From: Entamoeba histolytica HM-1:IMSS | Lineage: Eukaryota > Evosea > Mastigamoebida > Endamoebidae | Length of the DNA: 51,617 bases | NCBI RefSeq assembly: GCF_000208925.1 | Contig: NW_001914904.1 | Location: forward strand, 29,725 to 81,341 | Direction of reading: 5' to 3' | Shown: positions 1 to 10,200 of the stretch, piece after piece | Position numbering within the stretch: the first letter of the stretch is position 1 | Layout: every line of letters begins with the position of its first letter | The notes under the pieces: model-generated | Told to the model about the DNA's origin: nothing | The model's input: the letters and a program-made list of their open reading frames with translations, nothing else | The model's database searches: none | Made by a program: the position numbers and the translations under genes

Positions 1-547
1 CCAGTTACTTATTTCCATTATACTTGAATTTAATTCATTTATTGTTATAATGACACTATCATAATTTCTATATCTTTCATTCAATATCGTGTTTTGTTTT
101 ATTTTCCATTTCTCTTTATTTAATATCACCTGTGTTTCATATAACATTTCCATTATTCTAAAGTAATATCGTTATTTGGGTATATTTCATTTGTTGTTTC
201 TTCCTTATTCTAATTTTCTTATTAGAATCAAACATGATTTTATTTGTATTGATTCTGACCCTTTCTTCCTTATTAAATTTAATTCTTTCTTTTATCATTG
301 TCTTCATATATTTTAGGTACTTTATTCTTTCTAGTGCTTTGACTTTTATTCCTTCTTCATCATATTCTTTTAATTTCATGATGCACTTTATTCTGTACAA
401 TTTTCTTCCCTTGACCAAATCTTCTAGTCTATTTATTTTCTTTAGGATTTCTTTTAATTCATCAAATTTATCTCCTATTATTTTATTTTGGAGATAGAGG
501 TTCATAATCATTGAAATCCTCTTCATATCATCTTGCAGATCCTGCAT
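1..547 (-). CDS. Coiled-coil protein, 3' end beyond the window edge; one intron
   Basis: This is an unrecognised Lys/Glu/Ile-rich protein with predicted coiled coil. The start codon is at 547 on the minus strand; an in-frame TGA lies three codons upstream, so this is the first possible ATG. The first exon (547-234) gives about 104 residues. The reading frame then stops near 158, but a canonical Entamoeba intron (GTTTGATTC...CTTTAG, 233-158) joins it in frame to an open stretch from 157 that runs off the left edge without a stop (about 52 more codons). I therefore read it as a partial two-exon gene and not as a short open frame. The sequence just upstream (548-1560) looks like a broken relative, so this gene could itself be decaying. 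No catalytic domain is visible. It could be the N-terminal part of a coiled-coil/TLDc or similar Entamoeba family, but this cannot be told from the part present. Confidence 0.45.
158..233 (-). other. Predicted 76-nt spliceosomal intron
   Basis: The donor GTTTGATTC at 233 and acceptor CTTTAG ending at 158 match the Entamoeba intron consensus. Removal keeps the frame (AT|A gives Ile) and bypasses the stop codon. There is no homologue alignment to support it, so it is weaker than the other introns in the window. Confidence 0.45.
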
Positions 548-559
548 TCTGCTTCATGA

Positions 560-1500
560 AAATACCATCTATTATTAATTTCCATTATTAATTAGTCAGT
601 TTCTTTTCTTTTCCAGTAGTAATTAATGTTTGAACATTTTTCTACTTTCATTTCTTTTATTTTATTGATGAGAGTGTTAAGGTATTCTTCATCAATTTCT
701 GTAGAGTTATTCTTTAATATGATGTTTTTTATTATTGAATTACACTCTACTCTTCTATTATATCATTTACTTTCACTTTAATGTATTGTTTAGTACTTTC
801 TTTTATTTTATGTGACATTTTAATATATTTAATATATTCATTTTCATTATTGACATTGATGTTTATTGCTTTTATTATACTTTCTATTTGTTCATTTCTT
901 ATTTTCTTATATAATTTCTTATTCAACCAATTAATTGCAAAACAATACAATACTTCATTTAAAATTTCTATTTCTTTGTTTTGTTGTATTTCCTCTTATA
1001 TTTTCTTTGTACTTTGTTTGTTATTTATTATTCTTGTAATTTTACATCTATCGTTCATTTCTTTATTTGTGTTTTTGTTTTTAATTTCTTCTTCATTTGT
1101 TTTAATATATTTTCTTCAATGTCTGTTTTTTCTTTAAACTCTTCTTTCGTTTTTTCAATTATCTTTTTCTTTTTGATTGAATATACTTCTTGAAGGATAT
1201 CATACCATCTTTTCCTTTTATCTTCATATTTTTTGAGTATTTCTTCATACTCTCATTTATTTCATTCACTTTTTATTTTTTTTATTCTTTCGTGTATATC
1301 ATTTATTGTTATTCATTTATATTTGTTATTTGTATAATTTTTATTATTATTGTATTTACACTGTTTTTTATTTGCTTTTCTTTGTGTCTTTCTTCTTCTA
1401 AACCATTTTCATTGATATTTCATTTACTTTTATTATTGTTTCATTTATTGCTATTGACATTTCTTTTTTTTATTGTATAACCTTGGTTTTCTATGTCTTG
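560..1500 (-). pseudogene. Frame-broken coiled-coil gene remnant
   Basis: The minus strand carries several open stretches in different frames that all encode Lys/Glu/Ile/Asn-rich helical sequence: one of about 67 codons at 950-747, one of about 60 codons between about 770 and 590, and one of about 64 codons between about 1260 and 1070. They are separated by stops and frame changes, with no intron signals that would join them. The opposite strand shows only Phe/Leu/Ser-rich shadow frames. The best reading is a decayed coiled-coil gene, perhaps a relative of the left-edge gene. No family could be named. Confidence 0.4.
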
Positions 1501-1594
1501 TTTGCTTTTCTTTACAATACACAAATGTTTTATCCAAAAATCATTGCATTAAAATTTGTTGAAAATTCGAAATTGGAAAAAAATCTTCAATTAT

Positions 1595-1617
1595 AAAATA
1601 AATAATTCAAATAAAAA
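1595..1617 (+). repeat. Target-site duplication, left copy (23 bp)
   Basis: The 23 bases starting AAAATAAATAATTC are repeated exactly at 2325-2347, directly flanking the element between them. This is the signature of target-primed retrotransposon insertion. The left copy runs into a pure A tract (A at 1613-1634), so its right boundary is uncertain by several bases. Confidence 0.85.
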
Positions 1618-1711
1618 AAAAAAAAAAAAAAAAAGGAATCAATTATGATTAACCTTATTTTTTAGGTTTTTCATCATGTTGAGAAGTGAGAAAATCAGTT
1701 TCTTCAACACG

Positions 1712-1733
1712 CTTTATTTCTATTGAAATAAAG
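1712..1733. repeat. Hairpin, 9-bp stem and 4-nt loop
   Basis: CTTTATTTC at 1712-1720 pairs perfectly with GAAATAAAG at 1725-1733 across the loop TATT. It lies near one terminus of the SINE-like element and is followed by a second hairpin at 1753-1774. Confidence 0.7.
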
Positions 1734-1752
1734 TTTTTGCAAGCATGCTCGA

Positions 1753-1774
1753 CTTAAATGGTTCCTCATTTAAG
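1753..1774. repeat. Hairpin, 8-bp stem and 6-nt loop
   Basis: CTTAAATG at 1753-1760 pairs with CATTTAAG at 1767-1774 across GTTCCT, 19 bp after the preceding hairpin. A self-complementary AGCATGCT lies between them (1742-1749). Together they suggest a structured end that could serve as the recognition site for a partner LINE reverse transcriptase. Confidence 0.65.
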
Positions 1775-2042
1775 TTGCTGCCTGACTTTTATTTTGATTT
1801 TAATGAGTAATATAATATTTCTCATTCTTTATATTGTTGTTTTAAGGAGAGTATATCCATAACTTACTGTTATAGCTCATCTCCTTTTACCTTCGACACC
1901 CCTTAAAGAAACCCTATTCCTTGATAATATCCTTATGTTTAATTTTTGTGCAACAGTATCAATTATATATGCGTCTTCTTTAATAAATGATAATTCTTAA
2001 TACATAATACCTCCTTAGTAAATAATAATCCTTATAATTAAT

Positions 2043-2152
2043 AATGAATAACAATACACGTTAATGAATAACAATACACGTTAATGAAGAACAATACACC
2101 TCAATGAATAACAATACACGTTAATGAATAACAATACACGTTAATGAATAAT
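2043..2152 (+). repeat. Tandem array of a 20-bp unit (5.5 copies)
   Basis: The unit AATGAATAACAATACACGTT occurs at 2043, 2063, 2103 and 2123 exactly. A variant with 3 differences is at 2083 and a partial copy at 2143. The array lies inside the SINE-like element, where copy number is expected to vary between insertions and strains. Confidence 0.85.
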
Positions 2153-2230
2153 AATCTTTTATAATAATCACTTCTAATAAATATTAATAATAATAAACAG
2201 TTAGTGTTGAATAGATATTATCTCACCAAA

Positions 2231-2322
2231 GGCACGTCATGACCAGACGATAACTGGGAGATTCGAAGCATGGGATTATTTTAGGGTTTCATGTGGTGTC
2301 TCTGACGTGCCATCTTCGAATC
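2231..2322. repeat. Interleaved inverted repeats, pseudoknot-like
   Basis: GGCACGTCA (2231-2239) is complementary to TGACGTGCC (2303-2311), and GATTCGAAG (2260-2268) is complementary to CTTCGAATC (2314-2322). The order A-B-A'-B' means both helices cannot form as simple nested stems but could form a pseudoknot in RNA. They occupy the extreme terminus of the SINE-like element. Confidence 0.7.
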
Positions 2323-2324
2323 TT

Positions 2325-2347
2325 AAAATAAATAATTCAAATAAAAA
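2325..2347 (+). repeat. Target-site duplication, right copy (23 bp)
   Basis: Exact copy of 1595-1617, ending 14 bases before the start codon of the glycosyltransferase-like gene. The original, pre-insertion upstream region of that gene is therefore now split between about 1594 and 2348. Confidence 0.85.
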
Positions 2348-2361
2348 CTTAAAAAGAAGTG

Positions 2362-3174
2362 ATGAAAAGTCTTTTAATAATCACATTTATTACCTTTTCA
2401 CTTGCTGAATATCATATTGTTATTCCAATGCTAACAGCGCCAAAAAGATTACCGATGATTGTTTATACAGCTGATTATATAGTTAATGCTTATAAATATG
2501 GGCATCCAGGTATTGTGATTGATGCAATATTTCTTTCAAATGGATGCAATGGATGTAAAAACCCTGACATATTAGAAGCAGCTAAAATCTTTAGAGAGGC
2601 TGGTATCAATACTATTTTAACAAATATTACATCAGAAGATTATGACAATGAACAATTTTATTCACACCTTATGGATATATATGAGTCTATATTTCCATTA
2701 AGAGGAGCATCAGATTATGTTCCATTTGGACATAAAAAATTCAATAGAATCAATTATTATTTTTATAAAACAGCTGATATGGCAGTAAAGCAATACCCAT
2801 TATTTGATTATGTGTTATTCCTTGAAGATGACCAAGCATTTTATAAAAATGCATTTTTTAGATTAAAAAAGTTATTTGATAGTTATAATTTAACTGGAGA
2901 TCATGTAGAAACTCATTTAATACCAAATGTTCCATCACCAGAGTCTGATAATGCTAAAGGATGTATTTGGGGATATTATGGGAAATTACAGAATAGAAAA
3001 GAATATTTCCGATTCAGAAAACTTGCAAAATTTGATAAATGGATTAGGTGTGGTGATATTGTTCAATGTCTTTGGGTTGATGCATCTGATATGCCAAGTA
3101 GAAGACTTAATTTAGGACATCATTTTGGAAGAGATAGTTACATCAAAAGGTACGACCCAAAATATTATAATTGA
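2362..3174 (+). CDS. Secreted or Golgi glycosyltransferase-like protein (270 aa)
   Basis: The protein starts with a hydrophobic signal sequence of about 15 residues (MKSLLIITFITFSLA). The GTG three bases upstream is not needed as a start. A central acidic motif, LFLEDDQAFY (about residues 149-158), resembles the metal-binding ED/DxD motif of GT-A glycosyltransferases. It is preceded by predicted alternating strands and helices, and Cys pairs occur near residue 67. The role is inferred to be sugar transfer in the secretory pathway; donor and acceptor cannot be told. The C-terminus is only 42 bp from the convergent CSN2 stop codon. A retroelement lies 37 bp upstream, so its promoter is either the short remaining sequence or element-derived. 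The alternative is an Entamoeba-specific secreted protein with only a loose resemblance to glycosyltransferases. Confidence 0.55.
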   Translation: MKSLLIITFITFSLAEYHIVIPMLTAPKRLPMIVYTADYIVNAYKYGHPGIVIDAIFLSNGCNGCKNPDILEAAKIFREAGINTILTNITSEDYDNEQFYSHLMDIYESIFPLRGASDYVPFGHKKFNRINYYFYKTADMAVKQYPLFDYVLFLEDDQAFYKNAFFRLKKLFDSYNLTGDHVETHLIPNVPSPESDNAKGCIWGYYGKLQNRKEYFRFRKLAKFDKWIRCGDIVQCLWVDASDMPSRRLNLGHHFGRDSYIKRYDPKYYN

Positions 3175-3216
3175 CGTCTTAGTTAAAAAAAGTCAGTCAT
3201 TAAAAAAAGAAGTGAA

Positions 3217-4568
3217 TTAAACGGAGATAGAAGCAGCTAAAGTTTTACTCATAGAAGTAATAGCAATATATTTTCTAGTGACAGAAGACTGTTCTTCAGT
3301 CATAATTAAATAACGGTCAAACTGATTAATTTTAGCTTTTAAAGTATTATCGAAGATCATACGTAATACAAGTAATTCGACTTTTTCTTCTTTCATATCC
3401 AATTCTTGAGCTAAGAATGAAAAATTGATTCGTTTAAAACATTTAACTAATTTTAGTATTAAATTTTTTTGAGCAGTTTCGATTAATAATGGAATGTATT
3501 GTTGAATATATGGATGATCTTTGAATTGACTTCCACTTTTGTTTAATGCTTCTTTGAAGTGAATAATATTATTTTCATTAAAAGCACAATATAATTGATA
3601 TACTAATTCCATTTCAGGAGATCTTTGATAAGACTTAACTTCTTGGGCTTGGAAAATATCAATTTTTGATGAAGATAATAAGTGTGCTAAAATAGTAAAT
3701 CTTAATGCATCAAATCTTTCTGGAAGACCTGCTTCATCTAAACTTTTGAATGAATCAAAGAAATCATTTTTAGCTCCAGCAAAATCTGAATTACATAATT
3801 TAACTTTACCACAACATTCCATAATAATACCAAGAACTTTAGGATGACTAATGTTTCTATCACTAAAATTAATTTTACCACATAACTGTTGTAATTTTCT
3901 CATATCATTTAATTTAGAATATAATTGAATTTCTAGTCCATATAATTCAATTAATAAATGACTTCTCATTGGATCTTCTTTCCCATTTGGTAAATAACAT
4001 GAATTAACTAACTCACTTAAAAATGGTTTTAATTCTTCATATTTACCTGATTCAAACATAGTGTTAGCTTTCTTAATATTTAATTTAAATATAATTCTAC
4101 TGAAATTTGAATTCTTTTCACAAATTTCAATAGCTTTATTAACTACTTCAATAACTACTTCATTTCTCATTCCATTTATATTTCCTAAAATAAGGAATAA
4201 CCCTTTCTCAGCTTTAGAAACTGCTGGAATATTTAAATATTCTAAAAATTGAACAAAGTATGTTTTAAATTCTTCTTCATTATTTGCTTTACCATAATAT
4301 CTACATAATTTTCTCAATGACTTATATCCCCTATTTTTTTTAATTTTCTTTATTCCTTTTTCATTTTTAGTGTATTTTTGTTATGAACAAACCACTCAGT
4401 TTTCTTTTCACTATCTTCTTGAACAATTTCTTTGAAACTTTCAATAGCCCCTTCTAAATTTGTTTCCATTTCATTTTTTGCATCATAAAATTTATTTTCA
4501 ATTCCAATCTCTTCATCATCAATGACTTCCCCTTCATCATCAAACATTATATCATCATCATCAAACAT
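3217..4568 (-). CDS. CSN2: COP9 signalosome complex subunit 2 (two exons)
   Basis: CSN2 is a PCI-domain scaffold subunit of the COP9 signalosome, which removes NEDD8 from cullin-RING ubiquitin ligases. Exon 1 (4568-4393) encodes the acidic N-terminus with DDDD/DDEE runs and the conserved NKFYDAKN segment. Exon 2 (4330-3217) encodes the helical repeats and the C-terminal PCI winged helix, including blocks like LLIELYGLEIQLYSKLND, HPKVLGIIMECCGKVKL and DFFDSFKSLDEAG that closely track animal CSN2. The spliced length is 429 aa against about 443 in humans. The paralogue Rpn6 of the proteasome lid is the alternative, but the N-terminal acidic block and the ECGGK-like motif favour CSN2. It lies head-to-tail with DPH6, 152 bp apart. 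Confidence 0.85.
4331..4392 (-). other. Intron of CSN2, 62 nt
   Basis: Donor GTTTGTTCAT at 4392 and acceptor AAATAG ending at 4331. Splicing rebuilds a Trp codon (TG|G) and the conserved EWG(Y/F)K(A/S)L segment of CSN2, so the boundaries are well supported. Confidence 0.9.
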
Positions 4569-4720
4569 TTTCTCTTTTTTCTAATTTCTTAGTTCTTTTT
4601 CTTTTTATTTCTCTTATTTTTTTTTTTGAGGTTTAACTTCTTTTTTTTTTAATTTTGAATATCTAAAAATAAATTCTTTTAATAACAAAATAATAAAAAT
4701 TGTGTTATTTATGTAAGAAA

Positions 4721-5529
4721 CTAATTCTTATCAATACAATGAATCGACTTGATATTCATATAACAAATTGGTGCATAATCATCTTCTAACTCTGTAATAA
4801 CATCAAAATCAACTTCAAGTCTTTTCTTAAAAGAAGGTCCATCAAAAACAAAAGATTCAAATTCACCACCTTCTCCAACAACACTTGCACCACAAAGTTT
4901 ATTTAATCGAAGTAATTTTTCTTTCATTTGAGCGAGTGACTTTCCAATATCGTTTTGGTTAAGTCCCATTGAACACACTTTAACTAAACGAACATCTAAA
5001 TTACTTTCAATGATTTCATTAAGAACTTCTTTTTGGTCTTTTTGCCATAAAGGAACGAGTACTTTTAAACCACAACGATTTGCACTAATTACATAATAAA
5101 TAAAAGAAGAATAAAAACTAACATAAAATTAATAACAAACACATTTTTTAAACGATTTGATTGATAAGTAGAAGCAATAGCTCCACAACAAATAGAGTCA
5201 ATTTGTGGAAATTTATTTAAAACTTCTTTAACACCAAGATATAAATTTTCAATTTCATCGTTTTGAGTTGGAACATAATTAGAATCAATACAAATTGATG
5301 AATTTGATTCAAATTGATAATTTATTAATGGAATATTCATTGCTTCTGCTAAATAAGGAATTGCTTCATGAAGAGCTGTTTGAAACATATAACTATTATT
5401 TTCACTTTCTTTTGGTTTTGATGGTTCTAAATGAAGTAAACAGTCAATAGAAATTCCATGTTTTTGTAAATAAACGATAGTATAAACACTGTCTTTTCCA
5501 CCAGACAATAATGCAACACAATGACTCAT
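4721..5529 (-). CDS. DPH6: Diphthine-ammonia ligase (two exons)
   Basis: DPH6 catalyses the last step of diphthamide synthesis on elongation factor 2, using ATP and ammonia. The N-terminus carries the PP-loop ATP pyrophosphatase motif SGGKDS (residues 9-14). The conserved SYMFQTALHEA and GEGGEFESFV blocks match the eukaryotic family. Exon 1 is 5529-5141 and exon 2 is 5084-4721; the spliced product is 250 aa (human about 267). It lacks the C-terminal YjgF-like extension found in yeast. The cytosolic location is inferred from the absence of a signal sequence. Its neighbours CSN2 and ARPC3 lie on the same strand with intergenic gaps of 140-155 bp. Confidence 0.9.
5085..5140 (-). other. Intron of DPH6, 56 nt
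   Basis: Donor GTTTGTTATT at 5140 and acceptor AATTAG ending at 5085. Splicing gives GT|T (Val) and joins RLKNV to ANRCGLKV, matching the spacing of human DPH6 across this point with no gap. Confidence 0.9.
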
Positions 5530-5668
5530 TTTCTTTTTTTTTTATTTTTTATTTTTAAGTTTTTTTATTTTAGGGTTTTTTATTTTTTTTATTTTTTAAA
5601 TAAAAATTTTTTAGATAAAAAATAAATTGAAAAGAAGTATTTTTGAATTACTTTTGTTTATCTTCGAT

Positions 5669-6287
5669 TTAAATGGTTTTGTTTAAGAACTTTCTCTTAT
5701 TGAAACACATCCACCATTTATCACATTTAGTTGGGTCATTCTTAAAAACAGCTTGAGTTAATCTTAATCCAGTTTCATTTCTAATGGCTGTCATATATTG
5801 TCTAACAACTTCTTTCTCTGATGCTTTTAATGGTTCAACAATACCTCCAAGACAGAATTTTCCATCACCTGGAAGTGCAAAATTTTCAATAGCCAAAGAA
5901 TATGCCATTTTATCACATTCGACTTTAGTACGTCCATTAAACTATTAAATAATTATTGACATTTCTTTTAATGAAATTATAAAGTTAACAAACCTTTAAT
6001 AATAGTGATTGAATATAAAATATCAAATAAACTAATAGTTTATCTGCTTCACAAATTGACATATCAAAATTCTTATAGAAAACATTTGCTTTATAATAAG
6101 TTATTGCTTCATCAACAATATCCATATCATCTCCTTTTAATAAAAATTTAGGATTAACTTTAACTTTAGTTTTAAATTGCATTAATGGGAAATTACCTGC
6201 TTTTTGAACAATGTCTTTGTCAAGTTCAGAGTGATAAGCTCCAGATCTTTTCATGAAAATCTTATCTTGTTTGGCAATTGTGGTCAT
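5669..6287 (-). CDS. ARPC3: Arp2/3 complex 21-kDa subunit (two exons)
   Basis: ARPC3 is a small helical subunit of the Arp2/3 actin-nucleating complex, which drives amoeboid motility and phagocytosis. Conserved blocks are AYHSEL near the N-terminus, DIVDEAITYYKANVFYKNF, the FALPGDGKF loop and the C-terminal KWWMCFNKRKFLNKT. Exon 1 is 6287-5994 and exon 2 is 5941-5669; the product is 188 aa (human 178). The extra length is a short N-terminal extension before the AYHS motif, which may mean the true start is internal, but the only ATG upstream of the motif that keeps a plausible N-terminus is the one used. Confidence 0.92.
5942..5993 (-). other. Intron of ARPC3, 52 nt
   Basis: Donor GTTTGTTAAC at 5993 and acceptor TAATAG ending at 5942, in phase 0 between Lys and Phe codons. 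Removal restores a continuous ARPC3 frame. Confidence 0.9.
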
Positions 6288-7202
6288 TTTGGTTAATTTT
6301 TAAGTTCTTTCTTTTTAAAAGTTCACCTCCTTCAACTTTTTTTCTTTTCTTTTCTTTTGTTTTTCCTTTTTCATTCTTTCTTTTCTAGTTCATTAGTATC
6401 TTTTCTTTTTTGTGCTTTTTTTTATCCAAAAACAAAAAAATTTTAATTATAAAATAATTTATCTTTTTAGTTTGTTATTCATTGTTGTGTTTTTAATTTA
6501 ATTTCTTTTATTTAATTTTTAATTATGTTTTATAATCAATTAAATAATGTAATGATGATCATATTAAAATCAATTTATTTATTAATGTTATTCTTTTCAT
6601 TTGAATTAATTTTTTTTTTTCATTTACATTGAATTATTAATGTAATTAATATTTGTATTTTAACTATTATAAATTCATTCTTTCTCTTTTTTCTAATAAT
6701 GAAATAAATTATTATTTTCAATTATAATTTAGTTAAAGAGATAAACATTGTATTTGTTTTCATTATCAAAACTATTTATAATTTTATTTATATGTCTGTT
6801 GTTTTATTTCAATTTAAAACATAAACTTCTAATTTTCTTTTGACTTTTTTTTATTTAAAAAGTTGTTTAATTCATTACATCAATTTTTTAAGCAATACTA
6901 TTTTATTATGAAAAATAGTATTTTTTAATTAGTGAATGATACTGTCTTATACAATTATTCATTAAAGATTTATAGAGTTTATAATGAATTTATTTTTAAT
7001 ACAACTTAATTTTGTAATATATTTGCAAAAAAATTATAATTTGATTTTCATTATCAATAATATTTTTAAAGAAGAAGATAAAAAGAGATAAAATGATTTT
7101 TATTTATATAATAAAAGATATTTTCAAAACAATTAATATAAAAAATATAATTTTCATTTTAAAAAAAACTATAAATTTAAAAAATAAAAAATGAAAATTA
7201 AA
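6288..7202. other. Non-coding AT-rich spacer
   Basis: About 900 bases with no open frame of note. It should hold the ARPC3 promoter at its left end and the 3' region of the giant kinase at its right end. I see T-rich and A-rich runs but no structured RNA or repeat family. Confidence 0.6.
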
Positions 7203-10200
7203 TTAGTTCACTGATAATTTTTTAAGTTCATGAACTATTTCGTCTATAGTAAATCTATCAGCTGAACAATGTTCCCAAGAATTAGAAATAATATCATACA
7301 TTTGTTTAGACATATCTGAAGGTTGAGGAAGTCTTCTACCAACACAAACGAATTTTGAGATAGACCAAGGATAAGGATATTCATTAAGAGGGTAAGGTTC
7401 ATTTAAAGTAAGAATAGCAAACATAGTTAAAGCAAAAGCATAAACATCAGTTTTATTTGTAAATTTTTGACCAGTAAAAATTTCAGGAGCAATATAAGTC
7501 GGTCTTTCAGATACTTCAATACGATGATTAAAGAATTTTTTATAATTATAATGATAACCAAAATCAGTAATTTTAACAAGAGATTGATCGTTAATATTAG
7601 TACTAATTAATAAAATATTTGAAGGTTTAATATTATAATGTAAATAATTTTTAGCATGAAGAATAGCAATTCCTTTTGAGGCGTCTAAAACAATTCTTTG
7701 TTTTAATACAGAATTAATAGAATTCTTTTTAGAATTAATAATATCTTGTAAAGTTCCTAAAGGAGCAAATTCAGTAATAATAAGATGTGTATTTTTTAAT
7801 AAGACTTTACCAATATATTTAGTTAAATAATTACTTGATGGAAATGTTTCTAAAATATTTAATGGTTCTTCATATATTTTTTTTTCTTCAATTCCTAATT
7901 CAAAACATCCAATATTTCTAACAATTACTGGTATATTATTATATATTGCCTTACTTATTGTTATTTCATAATTTGCTCTTAATACATTTTGATATTGAAT
8001 TAATTCTGGATCAATGTTATATGTTTCTATTGTATTTGCTTTAAATTTAAAATCTAATTCTCCTTTTTTATTATTATTTTCTTTTATAATACATTTAAAT
8101 TCTTGTTGAATATTAAATGAACAATATGGCATAATTAATACATTTATTAAACAACACATTTTTGATTTAATCACAAGATTATTTGGACTAAATTCTATTC
8201 TATATCTTTGGTCTTCTTTTATTGTAAATTGAATTTCTACTGTTGTTTCTCCTTTATTTCCAATATAAAATCCTTTTGAATATTCTTTATTTAATTCCAT
8301 TTTGTCATTAAATTCAATTATTGTTGTTTCACAAACAATTGTTGGTAATATTGGATATGTTTGTAATTCAATATTACAATGTTTTAATGGAAATATTCCA
8401 GTTGCTCTTGTTATTTCAAGGTGCCTTTGATATCTCTTATATAATAAATAAATTACAATTCCAATAAGAATAATTATACTTACTAATATTATTATACTTA
8501 TAATTATTGCTGCTATTTTTCCTCCTTCTGCATATCTTTCACATGAAATTCTTGTATAACTTAATGCGTACCAGTTATCACATTTATCACAATATCCATC
8601 TATGGCTTGTTTACAATGTGGTATTGTTGAATAATGTACACATCCTTCTTCTTTCATTATATATTCTTCTGGACATTTAATACATTTATTTGAAGTAATA
8701 TTACATACTGCACAATTAGGTTTAATTGAATTACAACTTAAACATTCTCCATCTTTATTATAATATCCAATTTCACATTTAATACATCCTGTTTTACTTA
8801 TCTTTATACAATGCTTTTTATTAGCTTCTTCTAATGAAATACATTTTGAATTATTTAAATAATATCCTTCATTGCATAATGAACAAATATTATTTGATGT
8901 ACATTCTTTACATTTAGAATCACATTTTGTACATTTTAATGTATCAAGATAATATCCACTTTCACATTTAATACATGATAATGTTCCATAATGTTCACAA
9001 TGTTCTGTTGTTAATGAAACACATGTTGAATTTATTAATTGATATCCATCTTCACAAACATCACATTGTTTTTCATTAGAACATAACTTACAATGTTCTA
9101 AACATTGTTCACATTTTACTCCATTTGGATAATATTTTTGAATACATCTATAACAAATACCATATAAACTTGATAAACATTTTATATCTTGTTGTTTTGA
9201 TACACATTTTTTTCTTTCAGGTAATTCTACATAAGATTCTTTGTTTGTACAACTTGTACATAATCCATTATAATCTACACTTTTACATGTTGAATCATAT
9301 TTTGTACATGTTCCTGTTGTAATGTCATAATATTCTTGTTCATTACATTCAATACATTTATTATCATTTATAGTTTTACATTTAGATAATTCTTGACTTC
9401 TACACCCTCCATTAAATAAAATATCTTCTTTTTTTTCACATTGAAGACATTTTCCTCCTTCACAAATTGAACATCCAGTTATACATTTATTACATTTATT
9501 AGAATTTAAACTATCAAAACTATATCCTTTGGAACATGATATTTGATATGTAGGAGAAACTATATCAACTCCTTCTCCAGTAGTACATTTATTGTCATCA
9601 AATGCTTTACTATATTTAAGTTCAAAATTACAAATATTACATACCTCATTATCCTTCATACTGTGACAAGACTTACATGATTCATCACATTTTGTATCAC
9701 ATGTCTGTCCATTACTACTTCGTTTTCCTTCTTCACAAAGAATACATAATTCATTTAAATAAAAAGAACAATCACTAACATCAACACAACTTGTTCCTTC
9801 AATTTTTTTATTATTAACACATTTAAAACATTCTTTAGAATTTCCTCTTAAACATCCTGGTTGTAATGCTTGACAACTTTGACTACCTAATCTTTCTCCT
9901 TCAACATAATATCCTTCTTCACATTCTTTACAATACCCATTTACTAAATAACTACAACGTTCAATTGGGTTTCTTTCATCACATATTCCATTTGAATTAG
10001 CAGTAATATCTCCACAAATTAAACATGAGAATATATTATCATTTAATTGTCCAACTGTACAATAATTATTTAGTGATGAAACAACAATAACCCCATTATT
10101 TGTAACTTTTTTAAGACTAAATACATTGCTCTTTGCAGTTGTAACACTACTAAATGTATATTGTGAAATTGATGATAAAACATTATTTTGAGATGTAGAT

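Larger units (their letters stand above)
1618..2324. mobile_element. SINE-like non-LTR retroelement (about 700 bp)
   Basis: A 707-bp insertion is bounded by a perfect 23-bp direct repeat. It starts with a homopolymer (22 A in total, 1613-1634), followed by the unique sequence GGAATCAATTATG... and ends CATCTTCGAATCTT. It has no coding capacity, is less AT-rich than its surroundings, and carries several hairpins plus an internal tandem array of a 20-bp unit (2043-2152). This matches Entamoeba SINEs, which are about 0.5-0.7 kb, non-coding, carry internal short repeats and are mobilised by partner LINEs. The homopolymer next to one duplication would normally mark the 3' end, which favours minus-strand orientation (tail read as T), but I could not confirm polarity. 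Subfamily is not assigned. Confidence 0.8.

Noticed and set aside
234..1480. Plus-strand Phe/Leu/Ile-rich open frames (several of 60-118 codons)
   Set aside because: They are antisense shadows of A-rich coiled-coil coding sequence on the minus strand; composition is that of reversed Lys/Asn/Glu codons, not of real membrane proteins.
1635..2324. DNA transposon with terminal inverted repeats
   Set aside because: The two ends are not inverted copies of each other, the flanking duplication is 23 bp, and a homopolymer lies at one end, all of which favour a retroposon.
2251..2330. tRNA gene or tRNA-derived SINE head suggested by GATTCGAA
   Set aside because: No cloverleaf can be drawn and no A box lies at the proper distance; the motif is explained by the inverted repeat.
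3217..4568. Proteasome lid subunit Rpn6 as the identity of the PCI protein
   Set aside because: Once spliced, the acidic N-terminus and central blocks match CSN2 better than Rpn6.
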